A program made the translations under genes and the position numbers. 64,000 nucleotides of DNA from positions 310,001-374,000 of the forward strand of contig NW_023501052.1 of NCBI RefSeq assembly GCF_014066305.1. Reading direction: 5' to 3'. A model generated the notes under the pieces. It was not told the DNA's origin and made no database searches. It saw only the letters and a list, made by a program, of their open reading frames with translations. Below, one piece after another: positions 43,898-55,747 of the stretch. Numbering within the stretch: position 1 is the stretch's first letter; each line of letters begins with the position of its first letter. The DNA comes from Letharia columbiana (taxonomy: Eukaryota; Ascomycota; Lecanoromycetes; Lecanorales; Parmeliaceae).

Positions 43898-46800
43898 TCA
43901 GCGGGCGCTCTCGTACCCATCGTCGTCACCGTCAAGGATCAACGGCTTTGCCGCTTCCGGTGCCTTGGTCCGATTACCATCGTGGTGGTGTACCTCAGAA
44001 TCCCCATTCAACACGTGGCGGAAGTGGTTCAATCCCCAATTGCTCGTCGCCCTCTTCGTACCCATACCTGATCGCTTGTACGTGGTGTTTTCCCCGGCGC
44101 TGTCTTGCCCGCTGGCGGTCTCGGGGTCCTCGAACTCCCACTCCTTCGGCGCGACGAATTTGCCGATGCGGTCCGAGGCCGGTTCTTTCTTGTCCCAGTG
44201 GTCGGTGCCGTGTACGCCTTGCCACTCTGGCTTGTGCCTGTACTCTTCCATGCGGAGGACTGCGCTGACGAGGTCTCTGTAGGTAGCGGCAGACTTGTCC
44301 CAGCCTTGCAGGCGCAGGTAGCACTGCTTCAGCCATTCCACATGCATCTTGACCCTCTTCGAGTCCATTGTGTCGACAGTCTTGTCATCGCCATCGTCGC
44401 CCTCTACGACCAGTCTCAGAATGTTTTCGTGCACACCCATCGCCTCGCGGTAATGGCCCATGCTCGTGTACAGTTGCGACAGCAGCTCGGACATCTCGAG
44501 CGTCTTCGGGTCGAGGGAGCCCCATACGCGGCGGAGATTGTAGCAGATGTCTTCGCAGAGTCGGATAGCGTGGGAACGGTGATCTTTGTTGGCATATGTT
44601 GCTTGCACGTAGCGGCGACCGATAGAGACGATGGTGGTAGAGGACCATTTCTTTTGGACTTCGCGGGAGGACCAGAGTAGCTTGAGGAGCCACTGTCGAT
44701 TATTGCGGTCAGCTTGGCTATATGGGTGGGGCCAGAGTCAGGGGGGCTTACTTCAAGATCTACGTGGTTTTGCTGTTCGCCAAGCAGACCAGCAAGGTCG
44801 TTCAGCTCACGCAGCTGCAAGCGCACAAAGTCGATCTTGGAATCCTTGCATGCTTGTAGAACTTCGTGGATGATCTTGCGCGAAAGCTCCATCATGTCAT
44901 TGCGAACTTTGGGGTCGACTTCCGCCTTCATTGGCTTTTCGAGACCACGGCCAGCCATGAGTGCAGACAATTTGAAGCCGTAGCCAACGTTCTGCAGTTG
45001 ATGATATGCGCGTTGTTGATTAATGAAGTTGAGCGCGCAGAACGCCACTTCGTACGCTTGCTGAATTCGGTCTTCGCTAAGCAAGTACTGGACCTTGGCA
45101 ACGCTGGATATGCACGCAGAAGGCCCAATTTCTACGTTGTGAGTATCGTGACGACCAAGTTCTTCGAGTAGACTGTTGCAGAAGATAAGGCTAACTTCGC
45201 TCCGCACCTTGATGGTTGATCCCCACTTCTTGATGAAGATCTCGTGAGCTTGATGTTCCAGAACCTCAATTTGTACCTTGCGCTTGCGAGAGACTAAGAA
45301 GGCGCGAAGGCTACCAGCCCTTGCGAGGATGACTTCAGTATGGGACTTGTTGTTGATGCAGCGGGTAAATGATTCGTAAAGAATCGTCTCTGTGAGGAGA
45401 TCGGCCATGATTTCGGAGTAGCTGATGGTCATCTGTCCTAGAACTATCTGTTCAAACGTAACCAGGAAGACGTAACAGCCTTTACCAGTGGATTTGTCAA
45501 TTTTGAAGCTCGACTTGTCCGAGCTGGCGCTTCCGGTAATCAGCTGTAGTCGCATTTCGTGAATCATCTCGTGGCCTTGCTCAGCCATTCCACAGGCGAT
45601 ATAAATGGAGCCCATGGTTTTTGCGGCCTCGTGGAGCGTCCTGGAGTGCTTTTCCTTTTTGATGATCTCGATTGTTGTATCGAGCAGCATGCGTACCACC
45701 ATGGAATGGCTTTCCAGCTTCATATACAGGAGGACAAGCTCCCGTAGGACAGTCAACGTCTCAATATGAGAGCAGCCAAAGGTTGCTTTCAGGGAATTAA
45801 AGCGTTCGAGAACCACTTTGATGGCCCGTTCAACGGTAGGTTTTGATACAGAACTGTGGTTGCAAACCTTCACGTACGCCCTTGTCAACAACACCTTAAC
45901 AGTCGTGATGGTCGTTTCAGATATCTGGGTCGTGGTTGTTTTCGTCGTGGTCAACACCTGACATAGTTAGCATAAGTAGAGATGAGGGCCACAAATACTA
46001 CTTGCCTCTTCACATATCGACAAAGCTTCATGGACATGCTTCTCACTCTTCATGTAGATCTGAGCGAGTTCTATGGAGGCCTTGAGAGTGACCGTAGCGG
46101 AAGCGCCAAAGATCTTGATGCAAGCATTACGATATTCAACGGTCAAATCCCGGAGAACGGAAAATTCGCAGTGACTATGATGCTCCAGGACGTAGCGATA
46201 ATGCAGATAAAGGACCTCGACGAATTCGACACCGAACTTTTTGTATCCTTGATGTAGGTCTTTCCAAGTCAGCCAGAGAGTCTTGCAGATCGCCTGTAGC
46301 TTGTGCCAATGACCACCCTCGTTATGGTATTTGAACATGAAGAACATGGCATCCAAAGCATCGTGGTGGCAGACCGCCGATCCATGGTTCAGCGTTGTGA
46401 TGATCTCTTCGTAGTACTCGTGAGCGTGGTCATGTCCATGGTCAGCGCATAGGGAGCCCAGAATGTAGAGAATCTTGATAGTCAGGGTATGGGAAGTGCC
46501 TAGGAGCTTGCGGTACTCGACAAGAAGTTCATGATAAATTTCGATCATATTGTGCCAGTGACGGTGTCCTTCGTAGAACTTGATAAGCACAGTGTAGGAT
46601 CTGGTCAAGCGCTCATCGTGAATGTGGCAGGAGTTGCGGCACGCGCGATAAATGCGAATATAGATCTCCTCGGCTTCATGAAAACGATGCGAGCGGTCAT
46701 AGCAAACGGCAAGGCTTGTTGCAATGTCGATGGCCTCGGACCCGAAATCTTTAGGTAAAGCAATGGTCCCTCGCCCGGATATGATCGTCTTCCAGACAAG

Positions 46801-49800
46801 CAGTAGCGATCGTTTCGTCACTTCGATGCACTGGGACCATTGTTCCATCCTCATGTAGTAGGAGACGAGGCCCTTGCAGATTGCAAAGGTCTCGGATGTC
46901 ACCGTACTGCGGGACATGGTCGATTCGAAAAGCTCTTTGATGACCGTCTCTGTAGTTGTCGGCGTTGTGCTAGTAATGGAGGCGGTCGTCGTAGATGTCG
47001 TCGAGATGATCTCTGTCATAGTCTCGGAAATCAAGACTTCGCAGGATTCGGTGTGCTCATGCTTGCCATGAGACTCGAACCATGCCCAGCATTTTTTGAA
47101 CACGGAAATGGCTACGGACAGAAGGTTGATAGCACGCATGAGTTCGCCAACGACTTTGAGTCGCAGGAAAATCGTCTCAGATTCGAAATCGTACCCTTCG
47201 TACTCGGTCCAAACGCAAATGAGTACGTTGGAGGCTTCTTCATGCCGATGACGGCGTCTTAGAAACCGCACGTACTCTAAGACTACATCGATGGTGTGAA
47301 TGTGGATTTCCACCCCATGATGGTGGTGAGGATGATGACACTGCTCAGTAAGGCGTCTCCAGAGTGTTATGTAGAGTTCTTCGGCAAGGAAATATTCACC
47401 GCGCGCTTCATAGGATACCGCCAACTCTATGGTCATTTGGATGCGGCGAATGTCCCAAACTTCCAAATCCATGGCGACATCGAAAATACCTTTCTCATAC
47501 TCGACAACGTCTATCTTCTTGTCGCCTTTTTTGAGTATAATAGTAAGCTGTTCAGATATGCCTATTTCTTCCTGCATGGTAGTATTAGCACGTGATCTGC
47601 AAGATTAGACAATTGACCAGGCAATGCGATGGACAAATGTACTCGAGGGTTTGCGTTGACTTACCTCTGAGCCCTTACCATACCGTGTAATCATGATCTC
47701 GCGAAGCTCGCGCCAAGTATTTTCAGCATGGTGCTCTTCGCGAATTTCAATGTACAGCTGCGCGAGCATCTTGTAATAGCAAATTACCAGGTCGTGCGTC
47801 TTTCCATGCTGATGCTTGCAGGCGTTGATGATATACTTCAGCATCCCCTCCTTGCATGTTGCCAGCTCCGTGCGTGTTGTTGTTTTGATAGTCTCGGTGA
47901 TCGTCAGGAATGTCGTGGTGCATCCAATGGTAATTGTATGGTTTTCGCGCAGTATTTCTTGGCCAATGTGCGACGCACGGTAGAAGCACATGCTAGCCTC
48001 TGTCGTCTTCGACCATTTCTGGTACAGGCCTCCACAGATGATCAAGCTTTGGAGTACCGACTCATGCTTTTCAGTAAATACATCTGTACGTATGCGGCGG
48101 GCAAGCTCATGTGTCTTGATAGAATCGACCAAGGGATCCCAGCAGGCCCACTCGAGCATTACAAGCTGTGTTGAGCTGGGAAAGAAGGCCTTGAGATCAG
48201 CCGAGAGCTGGAATTTATCGGCGCTTGTGTACATCGAAGAAGCATGGAAGTGCAGTGTCCAGTATCGCACTGCGTATTCCAACAGTCGATGACTCTCAAA
48301 AAGCTGGTTGACCTCTGTCTTAGCCACCACTTCCAAGGCTGGATCTCGAGAGTTGGTAAGGTTGAACCGGCAATAAGCTAGGAGTCTCATGGCAAGATCG
48401 GTCTGCGCAGATTGATAGCTCAGAACTTTCTTGCCTTCTCTCTGGAGATTGAACATCTGAGCTCTAATTGCAGGATGTCGAACGCGGACAAAACCGTTGT
48501 CGATGATGACTAGAGCTCCCAACGAGGCCTTGATGTCCTCCCTGATGTCCGTCTTCCGGTCTACGGAACGTTTCTTTTGGAGGTCAATCTGCAACAGATT
48601 TTTGACTTCGGTGATGGTGAATGGCCGCTCAGCTACGAGCATCCAGGACAGCAAGTGATTGGTATTTGATGTGGAGAAGTCCAACGTATCTACTAGCTTT
48701 TTGATCAGCTCGTCAAGAGAGTTTGGTGTATCCCTGGCAGCTTTGACTGCTTTCATAAACCCTTCGTGGGATTTCTCCTGCCTCAGGAACTTGACAGTCA
48801 AGAGAAGGCCAAGAAAGCTGCCTTTTGCGGCATGACTTAGCTGTTCAACAACCGCTTCGCGAGCATGTTCGCTTTGTCCTTGGTAATGCACGTAGCCATG
48901 GAGTGCATGCCCAGCCACATGCCTAAGATCTTCGCGCGTATGATCATGGGTAATCTTGAATGTCTGAACCTTGCCCTCAGTTGGCATTGGGGCAGGGTCT
49001 CGGGATAGAATAATGATCTGAACGTTGGTATGCTTCGCGGCGAGCGCCCCCAACTGATGGGTGATTTGCTTTCTGCTTTGCTCGCCACCCTTCACTTCGT
49101 CAAGGCCATCAATGATGACAAAGAGAGAGTGTTGGGTGGCGAATCGACCCATCGCCTTCTCCAAAGATTTCCACAAAGAGTCCTCGAGATTGCTGGTATC
49201 TTTCGAAAATGACATGTCGTACGCCTGAGCCAAATCTTGGAACAGAAGCTCATCGCCTATGTTTTTTTCAAGGAGTTGTAGTAACAAATGCTTGGCTATC
49301 GCAACCGATGAAGTCTCGCTAGGAACGTCTGCTTCTGTTGGACACGTTAGTGAACGGGTGCCGAAGGTTCGGAATGACGGCTATAGCAGCGTAGATGTGA
49401 GTAAAAACTCAGCGGTGAAAAAGCAACAATTCCAATTCAATTGATGATGCTAGGAATGAGATGTAGGCTTGCTGTTGATAATGGGTGTTCGTGTCTGTGA
49501 CTGGAATAGAGTGAGCCGCGCGGACGCGGATGACCTACCAACTGTGAAAAATAAAATGTCATAGGTTCTCTTGCCGAGCGGCCTCTGCAGCCTCTCAATG
49601 ATCCAACGAGACAAGACACTCTTGCCGCAGCCTGCAGGTCCGACAATCGACAAGGCATCATCCTTACTTCGTGAGAAGTCGAGGAGATGTCTTTGGAACC
49701 ATTCACAGGTGTACTCGTCTCGATGGCCTGGAGCGTGAAGGCGACTCTTGGTCAAGGTCTCCAGGTTACGGTCGCGAGGACGGAGCCAGGCTCGAAGAAT

Positions 49801-50947
49801 CCCGAAATCCACAGACGCATCATCGCCGAGCTCAAATTGCCACATAGCGTCCGTAATTCGACCTATGCGTTTGTGAAAAGCCTCGATGTGACCACCAAAT
49901 GTGCTGTTGAAATCAAGACTGACTTGTCCGGCAGAGACGGCGTTCACCTGAGCGTAGTAATAGATGCTTACGTCTCGAATTAGTGTCAATAAGTCATTGA
50001 AGGCCTGGCCTACCTCCACTCTGATGTGTTCATCGGCGTGGAGGAGGTTGTCGTGGCGCAGGAGAACCGAAAGGGAAAGTCCAAGTTCATAGAAGACGGC
50101 AAAGGTCTTGTCGAGGGCTTGGACGTTACTCGGGCCGAGCTACGCTAGATTAGCAAAAAGCCGCAAGGCACCGACCAGGAGACTTGCCTCGAGCAAGGCG
50201 CAAGCTGCAGCCCAAATCAACTGCGCCGCTTGACCACTGTCACGGACGAAGCCTTTAACAGCCTTGGAATATTCCGATATCTGGAGAGCGAAGAACTCCG
50301 CCCTGAATCGAGATTGTGAAGTCAGCGTTGCCTACTCCAGTGGGGATGTCCACCTTCGAAACATATCTGAACAGCATTCACCCCCAAGGAATGTCTCAAG
50401 ACTCAAGCTGGGTTGACAAGAGGATATCTGAGCTCGGAAGAAGCGTACCACTTGAGGACTTTGTCCCATCTCGAGCCTCGATGCGGCATGTGTGTGAGCC
50501 TCTGGCGCTCGATGAATTGGAGGAAGCCTTCAATGGTCAAGCTATGAATGTCGGTATTATCAGCCTGATCGAAATCTGCGACAAACTTTCGTCGGGTTTT
50601 GATGACCGTCTCTTGAAGGATTGTGACCTGCTGGTCTTTTGAGAACATGACACTGGAATCGCCCCAGCCTTTGGAGGTACGCGTATGGTTTCGAGAGCCT
50701 GTGAAGTAAAATCTTGGTCAGCGATAAGGATGAAGAGTTTTAAGAGGTGGACTGTCTTACGTTGGGTCATACTTTGGCTTGCATGGTTTGTAGTGCCGTT
50801 GCTCAAGCCATCCGGTTCCTTGCTTGGGCTGGACTCATAGACCATAGGCTTGGAGACCTTTGGCTCCTTGGCAATCACGGCTGGCTTGTCAACGTTGAGA
50901 TTGTCGTGGCTCTGGCTGCCATTGACGGCGGGAGTGTCATCAGCCAT
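43898..50947 (-). CDS. NACHT-TPR NLR (STAND) protein, about 2,129 residues
   Basis: Fungal NLRs are intracellular STAND ATPases linked to non-self recognition and programmed cell death. Minus-strand exons: 50761-50947, 50449-50698, 50188-50302, 49539-50139, 47665-49334, 46006-47571, 44752-45957, 43898-44692. They sum to 6,390 nt in one frame. The start MADDTPAVNGSQSHDNLNVD opens a disordered stretch. Residues about 80-330 form a helical N-terminal domain (ERQRLTHMPHRGSRWDKVLK, AEFFALQISEYSKAVKGFV), probably of the fungal STAND N-terminal type (Goodbye-like, not certain). The P-loop GPAGCGKSVLSRWI is at about 351-364, Walker B LFVIIDGLDEVKGG at about 456-469, and a sensor-like IIILSRDPAP follows. 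After a winged-helix-like region come about 1,300 residues of TPR-like helix pairs rich in His, Tyr and Glu, interrupted by Thr-rich linkers (for example STTSTTTASITSTTPTTTET). Introns 3 and 7 are GC-AG. No catalytic effector domain was recognised at the N-terminus. Confidence 0.87.
45958..46005 (-). other. GC-AG intron 7 of the NLR gene
   Basis: The exon ends GAAGAG, the intron begins GCAAGT, contains TGCTAACT and ends GTCAG. Read-through stops at once within the intron (HLYLC then stop). Splicing joins LSICEE to VLTTTKTTTTQ in frame. 48 bp, the same length and donor as intron 3. Confidence 0.82.
50140..50187 (-). other. GC-AG intron 3 of the NLR gene
   Basis: On the coding strand the exon ends CTCGAG and the intron begins GCAAGT, has TGCTAAT as branch site and ends GCGTAG. 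Reading through it would meet a stop, and splicing rejoins ALLE to LGPSNVQALDK in frame. 48 bp. Confidence 0.8.
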
Positions 50948-53193
50948 GGCTTTTGAGCGTTTGCCCTCTTCAGTATCTTTGTTCAGAGGTATCGTTGTAT
51001 TACTTGAGTTCGATGGTTTCCTAGCTGCGGTGATGGTCAGATAAGGAACGGTAATGCACCGGGCCAAGGATGACCTACAGAGAGGATTACGATGAAGACC
51101 AAGCATGCTCGAACATATGACGAAAGGGTTACAACAGCAGCATCGGTTGAATCTGCATTGACGGGTAGAACGTAGACTTGGCATCAGGGATTTCAAAAAG
51201 AGAGAGAGTCTTAAGATATAGATTCTGACAGCCTGTGAGCTACGCACGGGGCATGCCTCGAACTTCCCTCAAGTTGCCCAAATAGGACGTAGTAATTGGC
51301 TGACCCCCGAGCGGTGACGCGCGGAGAGGGCTAAATGTCAGTCTAATGTTGACGTGTGGCACAACGATTAGCCATACGGGGAAGTTCCACATTCCAGAGC
51401 CACCCAAACCAGTCAAGAAGCCGATCAGGGGCGGCCTTCTGCATGTGGAAGAAGTCAACAGCAGACACTCAAACGGGGTCCATATGCAGTTTGCTGCACG
51501 CAGCATCGCCATGTCCGCACATGTTGTCAGCGAGCCTCAATTCTCTACAGGGGAGGATTGGGACAGAGTATATTTCTGAGGGGGGAGCAGGTTGATTACT
51601 CGGATCAATGACTGGATGAGGACTTGGATGAAGGACATTGGTGAAGTGAGTTTGGATTGAAGCGAGAGTCGGACGATCGTCAATGAAAATGCAGCTAAAA
51701 AGGTAGTATCAAGATCTGACATGCCTCAAATTCGGCCTTCTGCAGACGGGACTCTCCTCTGGGGGTTCCGACAAGCTTGGTCCTCGTGTCCGCTGCAATC
51801 CCGATGCCTTTGAAGGGATGATGGCGGCCGCGTGGCTGGCTGAAGTGGGGGTTCAGGCTGGCTAGGCCCCCTATCAATGTTGGCAACAGCATCTCGTGGC
51901 CTACGGGATGGTTATTCTAGGCTGATAATAAGAGCAGGGGTTTGTGTATGGTAGTGTGTACTATGCCATGGTCAAGAGAAGGGCCGAAAACATGCTCTAT
52001 GTCCCCTGCGTCAGGATATCGTCTCTCATGGCGGGAGATGAGCGCAAGGGTGGTTTAGCTGAAAGCTAAAGTGGCTTGCAAGTCTTTAACAGGCTCAGCC
52101 GCGTCGATGCGGCGTCATTTTAGAACAGCTGTCAGATTCTGAAAAAGGGGAGAACGTGGCTTATTGATCTGCGCCTAGTGGCCTAGTGGCCTAGTGGCTT
52201 AGTGGAAGAGAGGAAAGCTCGGCTCGCGTAGATCCGTACCTTTTAGACTACCTACCTAGGCCACTGCCAACTTGCCAAGTGGATGAGAACGCGTTCTTCA
52301 CATCTTTAATCCTCACTCTATAGCTATCTGGTACATCTCTTTCACTCTCAAGTGTATAGCTCCGTTAGTGCGCAGTAGATCTTCAGTGATTCGATGATGG
52401 CTTCGAGAAGACTGAAGCCTTCAAGCCCTAAGGTGTAGAGCCCAAGCTATTTCCTTTGTTTTCCTCGACATCTCTCAATGCTTCGTCCCTGCTACGCTCT
52501 CATCTTCCCTTTTTGTTTTCTTGTTCGTGCCTCCTTAAGATGCATGTAAGGTCTCTTCACTTCGCATGCCTTCCGGGATCTATCTGGCCATAACGAGGGC
52601 GTTGGCGCAGTGAAGACTGTTTTAAGGATCTCTTTGCGACTAAGATGAATCGGACCAGCGTCTTGTTTTCCTAAGTAGATTTTCTGTAGCTACGTCGCCG
52701 ACGCACGATACGATGCTGAGCTGTTAGCTGATCTGCTGACTCTACGTAGACTGACTGAAACGGTGACGAGAGACGAGTGAAGATGTATGCAGGTACTGAC
52801 GCAAAGTGTAAAGTGTTTATCAAAGCCAGCCTCTATATGCTGAGACTTACATTGTGCCTCCAAATCGATTTCGCGTTGGGAGGGGTCTAGTATCTTCCGC
52901 AAAGATGCAGTGAGGTAGCCTGAGAACAATCAAACTTTCGAAGCCTGTGACCCAAAGAAGGATATCGTCGGCGTTACAAAAAACGAACGGTGTGGCTTTG
53001 TTCCTATGCAGTGGCTCCTTAATTCTGTGTGAAATAAAATCTAGAGCTCACAAGCGAGGTATCGTATCACGGTCGGTTGCTGTTCAGAGGACCCACTTGG
53101 AGCAATTTACCCGTCAGAAGAAAGTCCGAAACATCGCAAGATTCACTCTGACTAAACGTTTAGAAGAAGAAAACTCCAACTGTCGGTTTTAGC
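50948..53193. other. 2.2 kb upstream of the NLR, with an 8-bp tandem repeat
   Basis: No supported gene; frames such as 51240-51512 (minus) lack domains. Four tandem copies of GCCTAGTG (the last GCTTAGTG) occupy 52173-52204. The region should include the NLR promoter and, at its right end, that of the MGC protein gene. Confidence 0.45.
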
Positions 53194-53604
53194 ATGGGTT
53201 GCTCACACTCTCGCCCTTCTCTCAAGAAGGAGTCAAGAAAGCCCCTACCAAGCAGGCCGAAACCCACTAACAGCCTTTACTATAAGTACCACCCACGTCC
53301 TCCATTGTCCCCAAGGCACCAATCCGCGTACGACAGCCTTACCGGGTCGAGCCGGAAGAACAAGGTATCACGTAACAACGGGTGGAATAGCATCGAAAAT
53401 TATCCGAAGACCTCGCAGAAGGTCCAGATGCGAGAGCGTCCTTGTCCGGCTCGGCTGCGCGTGATTAACGCTGGCTTTAAGGAGGACGGACCGGGTAGAA
53501 CGGAGGAGGAGTGGAGTCTCGAGGAGCTCAGCGCCCTGTATAGAGGGTGGATGAGTATTGACTGGACGACTCAGGGTAATTGGTGGTTTTCGTTTGACAA
53601 TTGA
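53194..53604 (+). CDS. Small protein with N-terminal MGC lipid-anchor motif
   Basis: A single exon of 136 residues beginning MGCSHSRPSLKKESRKPLPS. Gly2 with Ser6 and following basic residues fits N-myristoylation, and Cys3 is placed for palmitoylation, as in SH4-type membrane anchors. The next 40 residues are basic and Pro/Ser rich (PSRPKPTNSLYYKYHPRP), consistent with attachment to acidic membrane lipids. The C-terminal third is more ordered and acidic: TEEEWSLEELSALYRGWMSI then DWTTQGNWWFSFDN, rich in Trp. I do not recognise the family. The start is backed by a purine-rich leader and an upstream stop; the protein could be a small peripheral membrane factor. A real gene seems likely but not certain. 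Confidence 0.6.
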   Translation: MGCSHSRPSLKKESRKPLPSRPKPTNSLYYKYHPRPPLSPRHQSAYDSLTGSSRKNKVSRNNGWNSIENYPKTSQKVQMRERPCPARLRVINAGFKEDGPGRTEEEWSLEELSALYRGWMSIDWTTQGNWWFSFDN

Positions 53605-54794
53605 AGTTTTCAGAAAACAGCATCAAGCGAAATGCGAGCGAGACTGTGAAGCTACTAGCTCTTCCTTATGGTGCAGACCGGGATTCGGCCAAGGTCGTGT
53701 CTTGTTGCGGTCGTTCTGACTGTAAGATACCCGGCATATTTGCGTTATGGTCAGCAAAGGGATGCCCTTCCATGGCATTTGCCGAAGCATTTTCGTCGCC
53801 GACCAAACGCTTGTAACGGGGTTTTTTGGAGTTGGCGGTCTGGGAGTCAGCGTTGACATGTGGCATGTTCACGAGCGCGGCCCGACCAGTCGCTGATGGT
53901 GCTCGGTGGGCTGTGGTGTGTTTTTTATGGTAAGTGATGGTAGAGAAAATTGGGTCTGGGTTGGAAGAGAAAGCAAGACGCGAGCGCAGAGGCCTTGCTT
54001 GTATGCTGTTCGATTTCAACTGTCGCTGCGCGATGTAGAAGACTGTTTTGCTGTTGTGGGGGGCGAAGTTGAAACGACGCCCATCTTTTGCAACAGATAT
54101 GAAACGGAAATTTGATGACCACTCAAATTGGGAACTTTGACACATTGAACATTCAAAAACTCCTCGCACATGCTAAATCAATACTGATGCACTTTTAAAA
54201 CGAGGCGTCGCCTGCCCAAGCGTCCAATGTCCCAGCAGCATGCGTCTCCGATTGCTTGACAAGGCTGAAGATACCCTTGAATAGAAACACTGCCGGGAAA
54301 GGGGACAACTCGCCTCTCGACATATCCTGGATCTCCACACTACCACTGTGCCAAGGTAATTTTGGTTGAGCAGACTTATGCATTATTGGTCTCTAGTGTC
54401 CGTGGGTGTGGCATGCATTGCTGGCCCGAACAAGCCATTGTTCGCCCAAACCCTGGGTCGGACTCGCCTCAGAATGTCTTGGTTTGTCGGGCTGCATCCG
54501 TCTCAAGATAGTTCCGCTTGGGCCCATCGTACGGGACTGATTGGTCCATGACTGTGGCATGCATTGCTGCCTTTTGATTGATTGGTCTCTATTGTCCCAG
54601 GCTGTGGAGCATTGCCGGCTTTTGTGAACATCCCTGTGCCCTTCCCATCTCCCAGAGTCAGGAGCTTCGCGCAATCTGACCCTTCACCACTTCTATCCTC
54701 AACCCACCTCCTGAGGATACATCATACAAGAGAGAACACATGTGCTAGTGATCATTCAACTCCCTCTTTTCCATCGTTGCAACCCCTCAGAGCC
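53605..54794. other. Intergenic, possible 66-aa minus-strand ORF
   Basis: A minus-strand frame 53666-53866 starts MPHVNADSQTANSKKPRYKR and could encode a 66-residue hydrophilic protein, but nothing supports it beyond a good ATG. The right part (54385-54619) carries three related copies of a roughly 30-39-bp sequence of the form ATTGGTC...TGTGG...GCATTGC, just before paralog A. Confidence 0.35.
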
Positions 54795-55238
54795 ATGACC
54801 TCAGCGGATTCGAGCAAATCCGATGACTCGGAGCGATCAGGGAAACCGCCCATGTTCAGAAAACGTCGCTTAGAAAGCTGGCTTGGCTGGGAGCACCATC
54901 CTCCCCAAACCCTCGTCTATGAGCAGGGAAACCGTCACCTAGCGGTCGAAGAGATCAATGAACTCAGTAGTAACCTGTTTAAATATCCTCTCTCCACCTT
55001 CATCATGATCTTGTTGCACCACTAATTCTTGTCGACAGAAGAGTCCAACAGCTTTGAAATCCAGCGTCCGCGGTGGAGTAACCGGGCGCAAGTGGACGCA
55101 GACATGGAAGAGCAGCGAGGCTACGCGGTGACTCTGAGGCTGGATCGTCTCGGGTTGAAGAAAAATTGGCAACGACGCTTGGGCATGAACTACAAGGTGC
55201 TTCGTGTCAAAGGAATAGAGCCCGTGTGGCCTTACTAG
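54795..55238 (+). CDS. Uncharacterised small protein, paralog A
   Basis: Two exons, 54795-54969 and 55039-55238, GT-AG intron of 69 bp, 124 residues. The N-terminal 30 residues are Ser/Asp rich (MTSADSSKSDDSERSGKPP). Then comes RRLESWLGWEHHPPQTLVYE, an acidic turn AVEEINELSK that spans the intron (codon split A/AA), and a C-terminal core SNSFEIQRPRWSNRAQ followed by a GYAVTLRLDRLGLKKNW segment and YKVLRVKGIEPVWPY. The last 70 residues align with those of the gene at 57249-57643: FEIQ/LEIQ, PRW/SRW, TLRLDRLG/TLRSDRLG, YKVLRVKG/YKVLHVKG. Intron position and phase are the same. No known domain is recognised. Shared sequence and intron make both genes credible. Confidence 0.7.
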
Positions 55239-55747
55239 TAGCCACCGCAACTGACCCACACACTGCCCCCGAATGGTATCTATCAAAGGGGGAGAGTGAT
55301 ACCTTATATACAAGTTTTCGTGTTCTTGAGACTTTGAGAGTTGGAGTTGCATCCGTTTCGAGATTCGCTGCGACATCATTGGAACATTATACGGATTCCA
55401 ACCCTACCTTTTACGACATGTTTCTGCTTTTCGACTTTCCCTTGAGTGATGCCCGAAGTGCCATTACAGTACTACTCTATGACTATCAACCTATGCTGCC
55501 TTCTTTCCGGCTCCAAGAACCCCCAACATCGCCGGGATTCCCCTTACCATGGCTTGGCGACTCTGCATGTAATTGTCGCAGAAGCGATGTTGCGTAGGTG
55601 CATTTGTAGAATAGATACTTACTTTAGCCTTTCTCCGCCACAAACTCTGGGTGTGGCGGGTGTGGCGTGTGGAAGTAGCCGTGAAGAGCCTTTAAAAAAC
55701 GATGACATGCGTTTAGGTCTTTGGATTTGTACAACCACTGCCATGCA
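55239..55747. other. Intergenic, upstream of carrier
   Basis: An open frame (55166-55597) continues past paralog A in another phase but has no recognisable content. The promoter of the carrier gene should lie at the right end. Confidence 0.4.
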
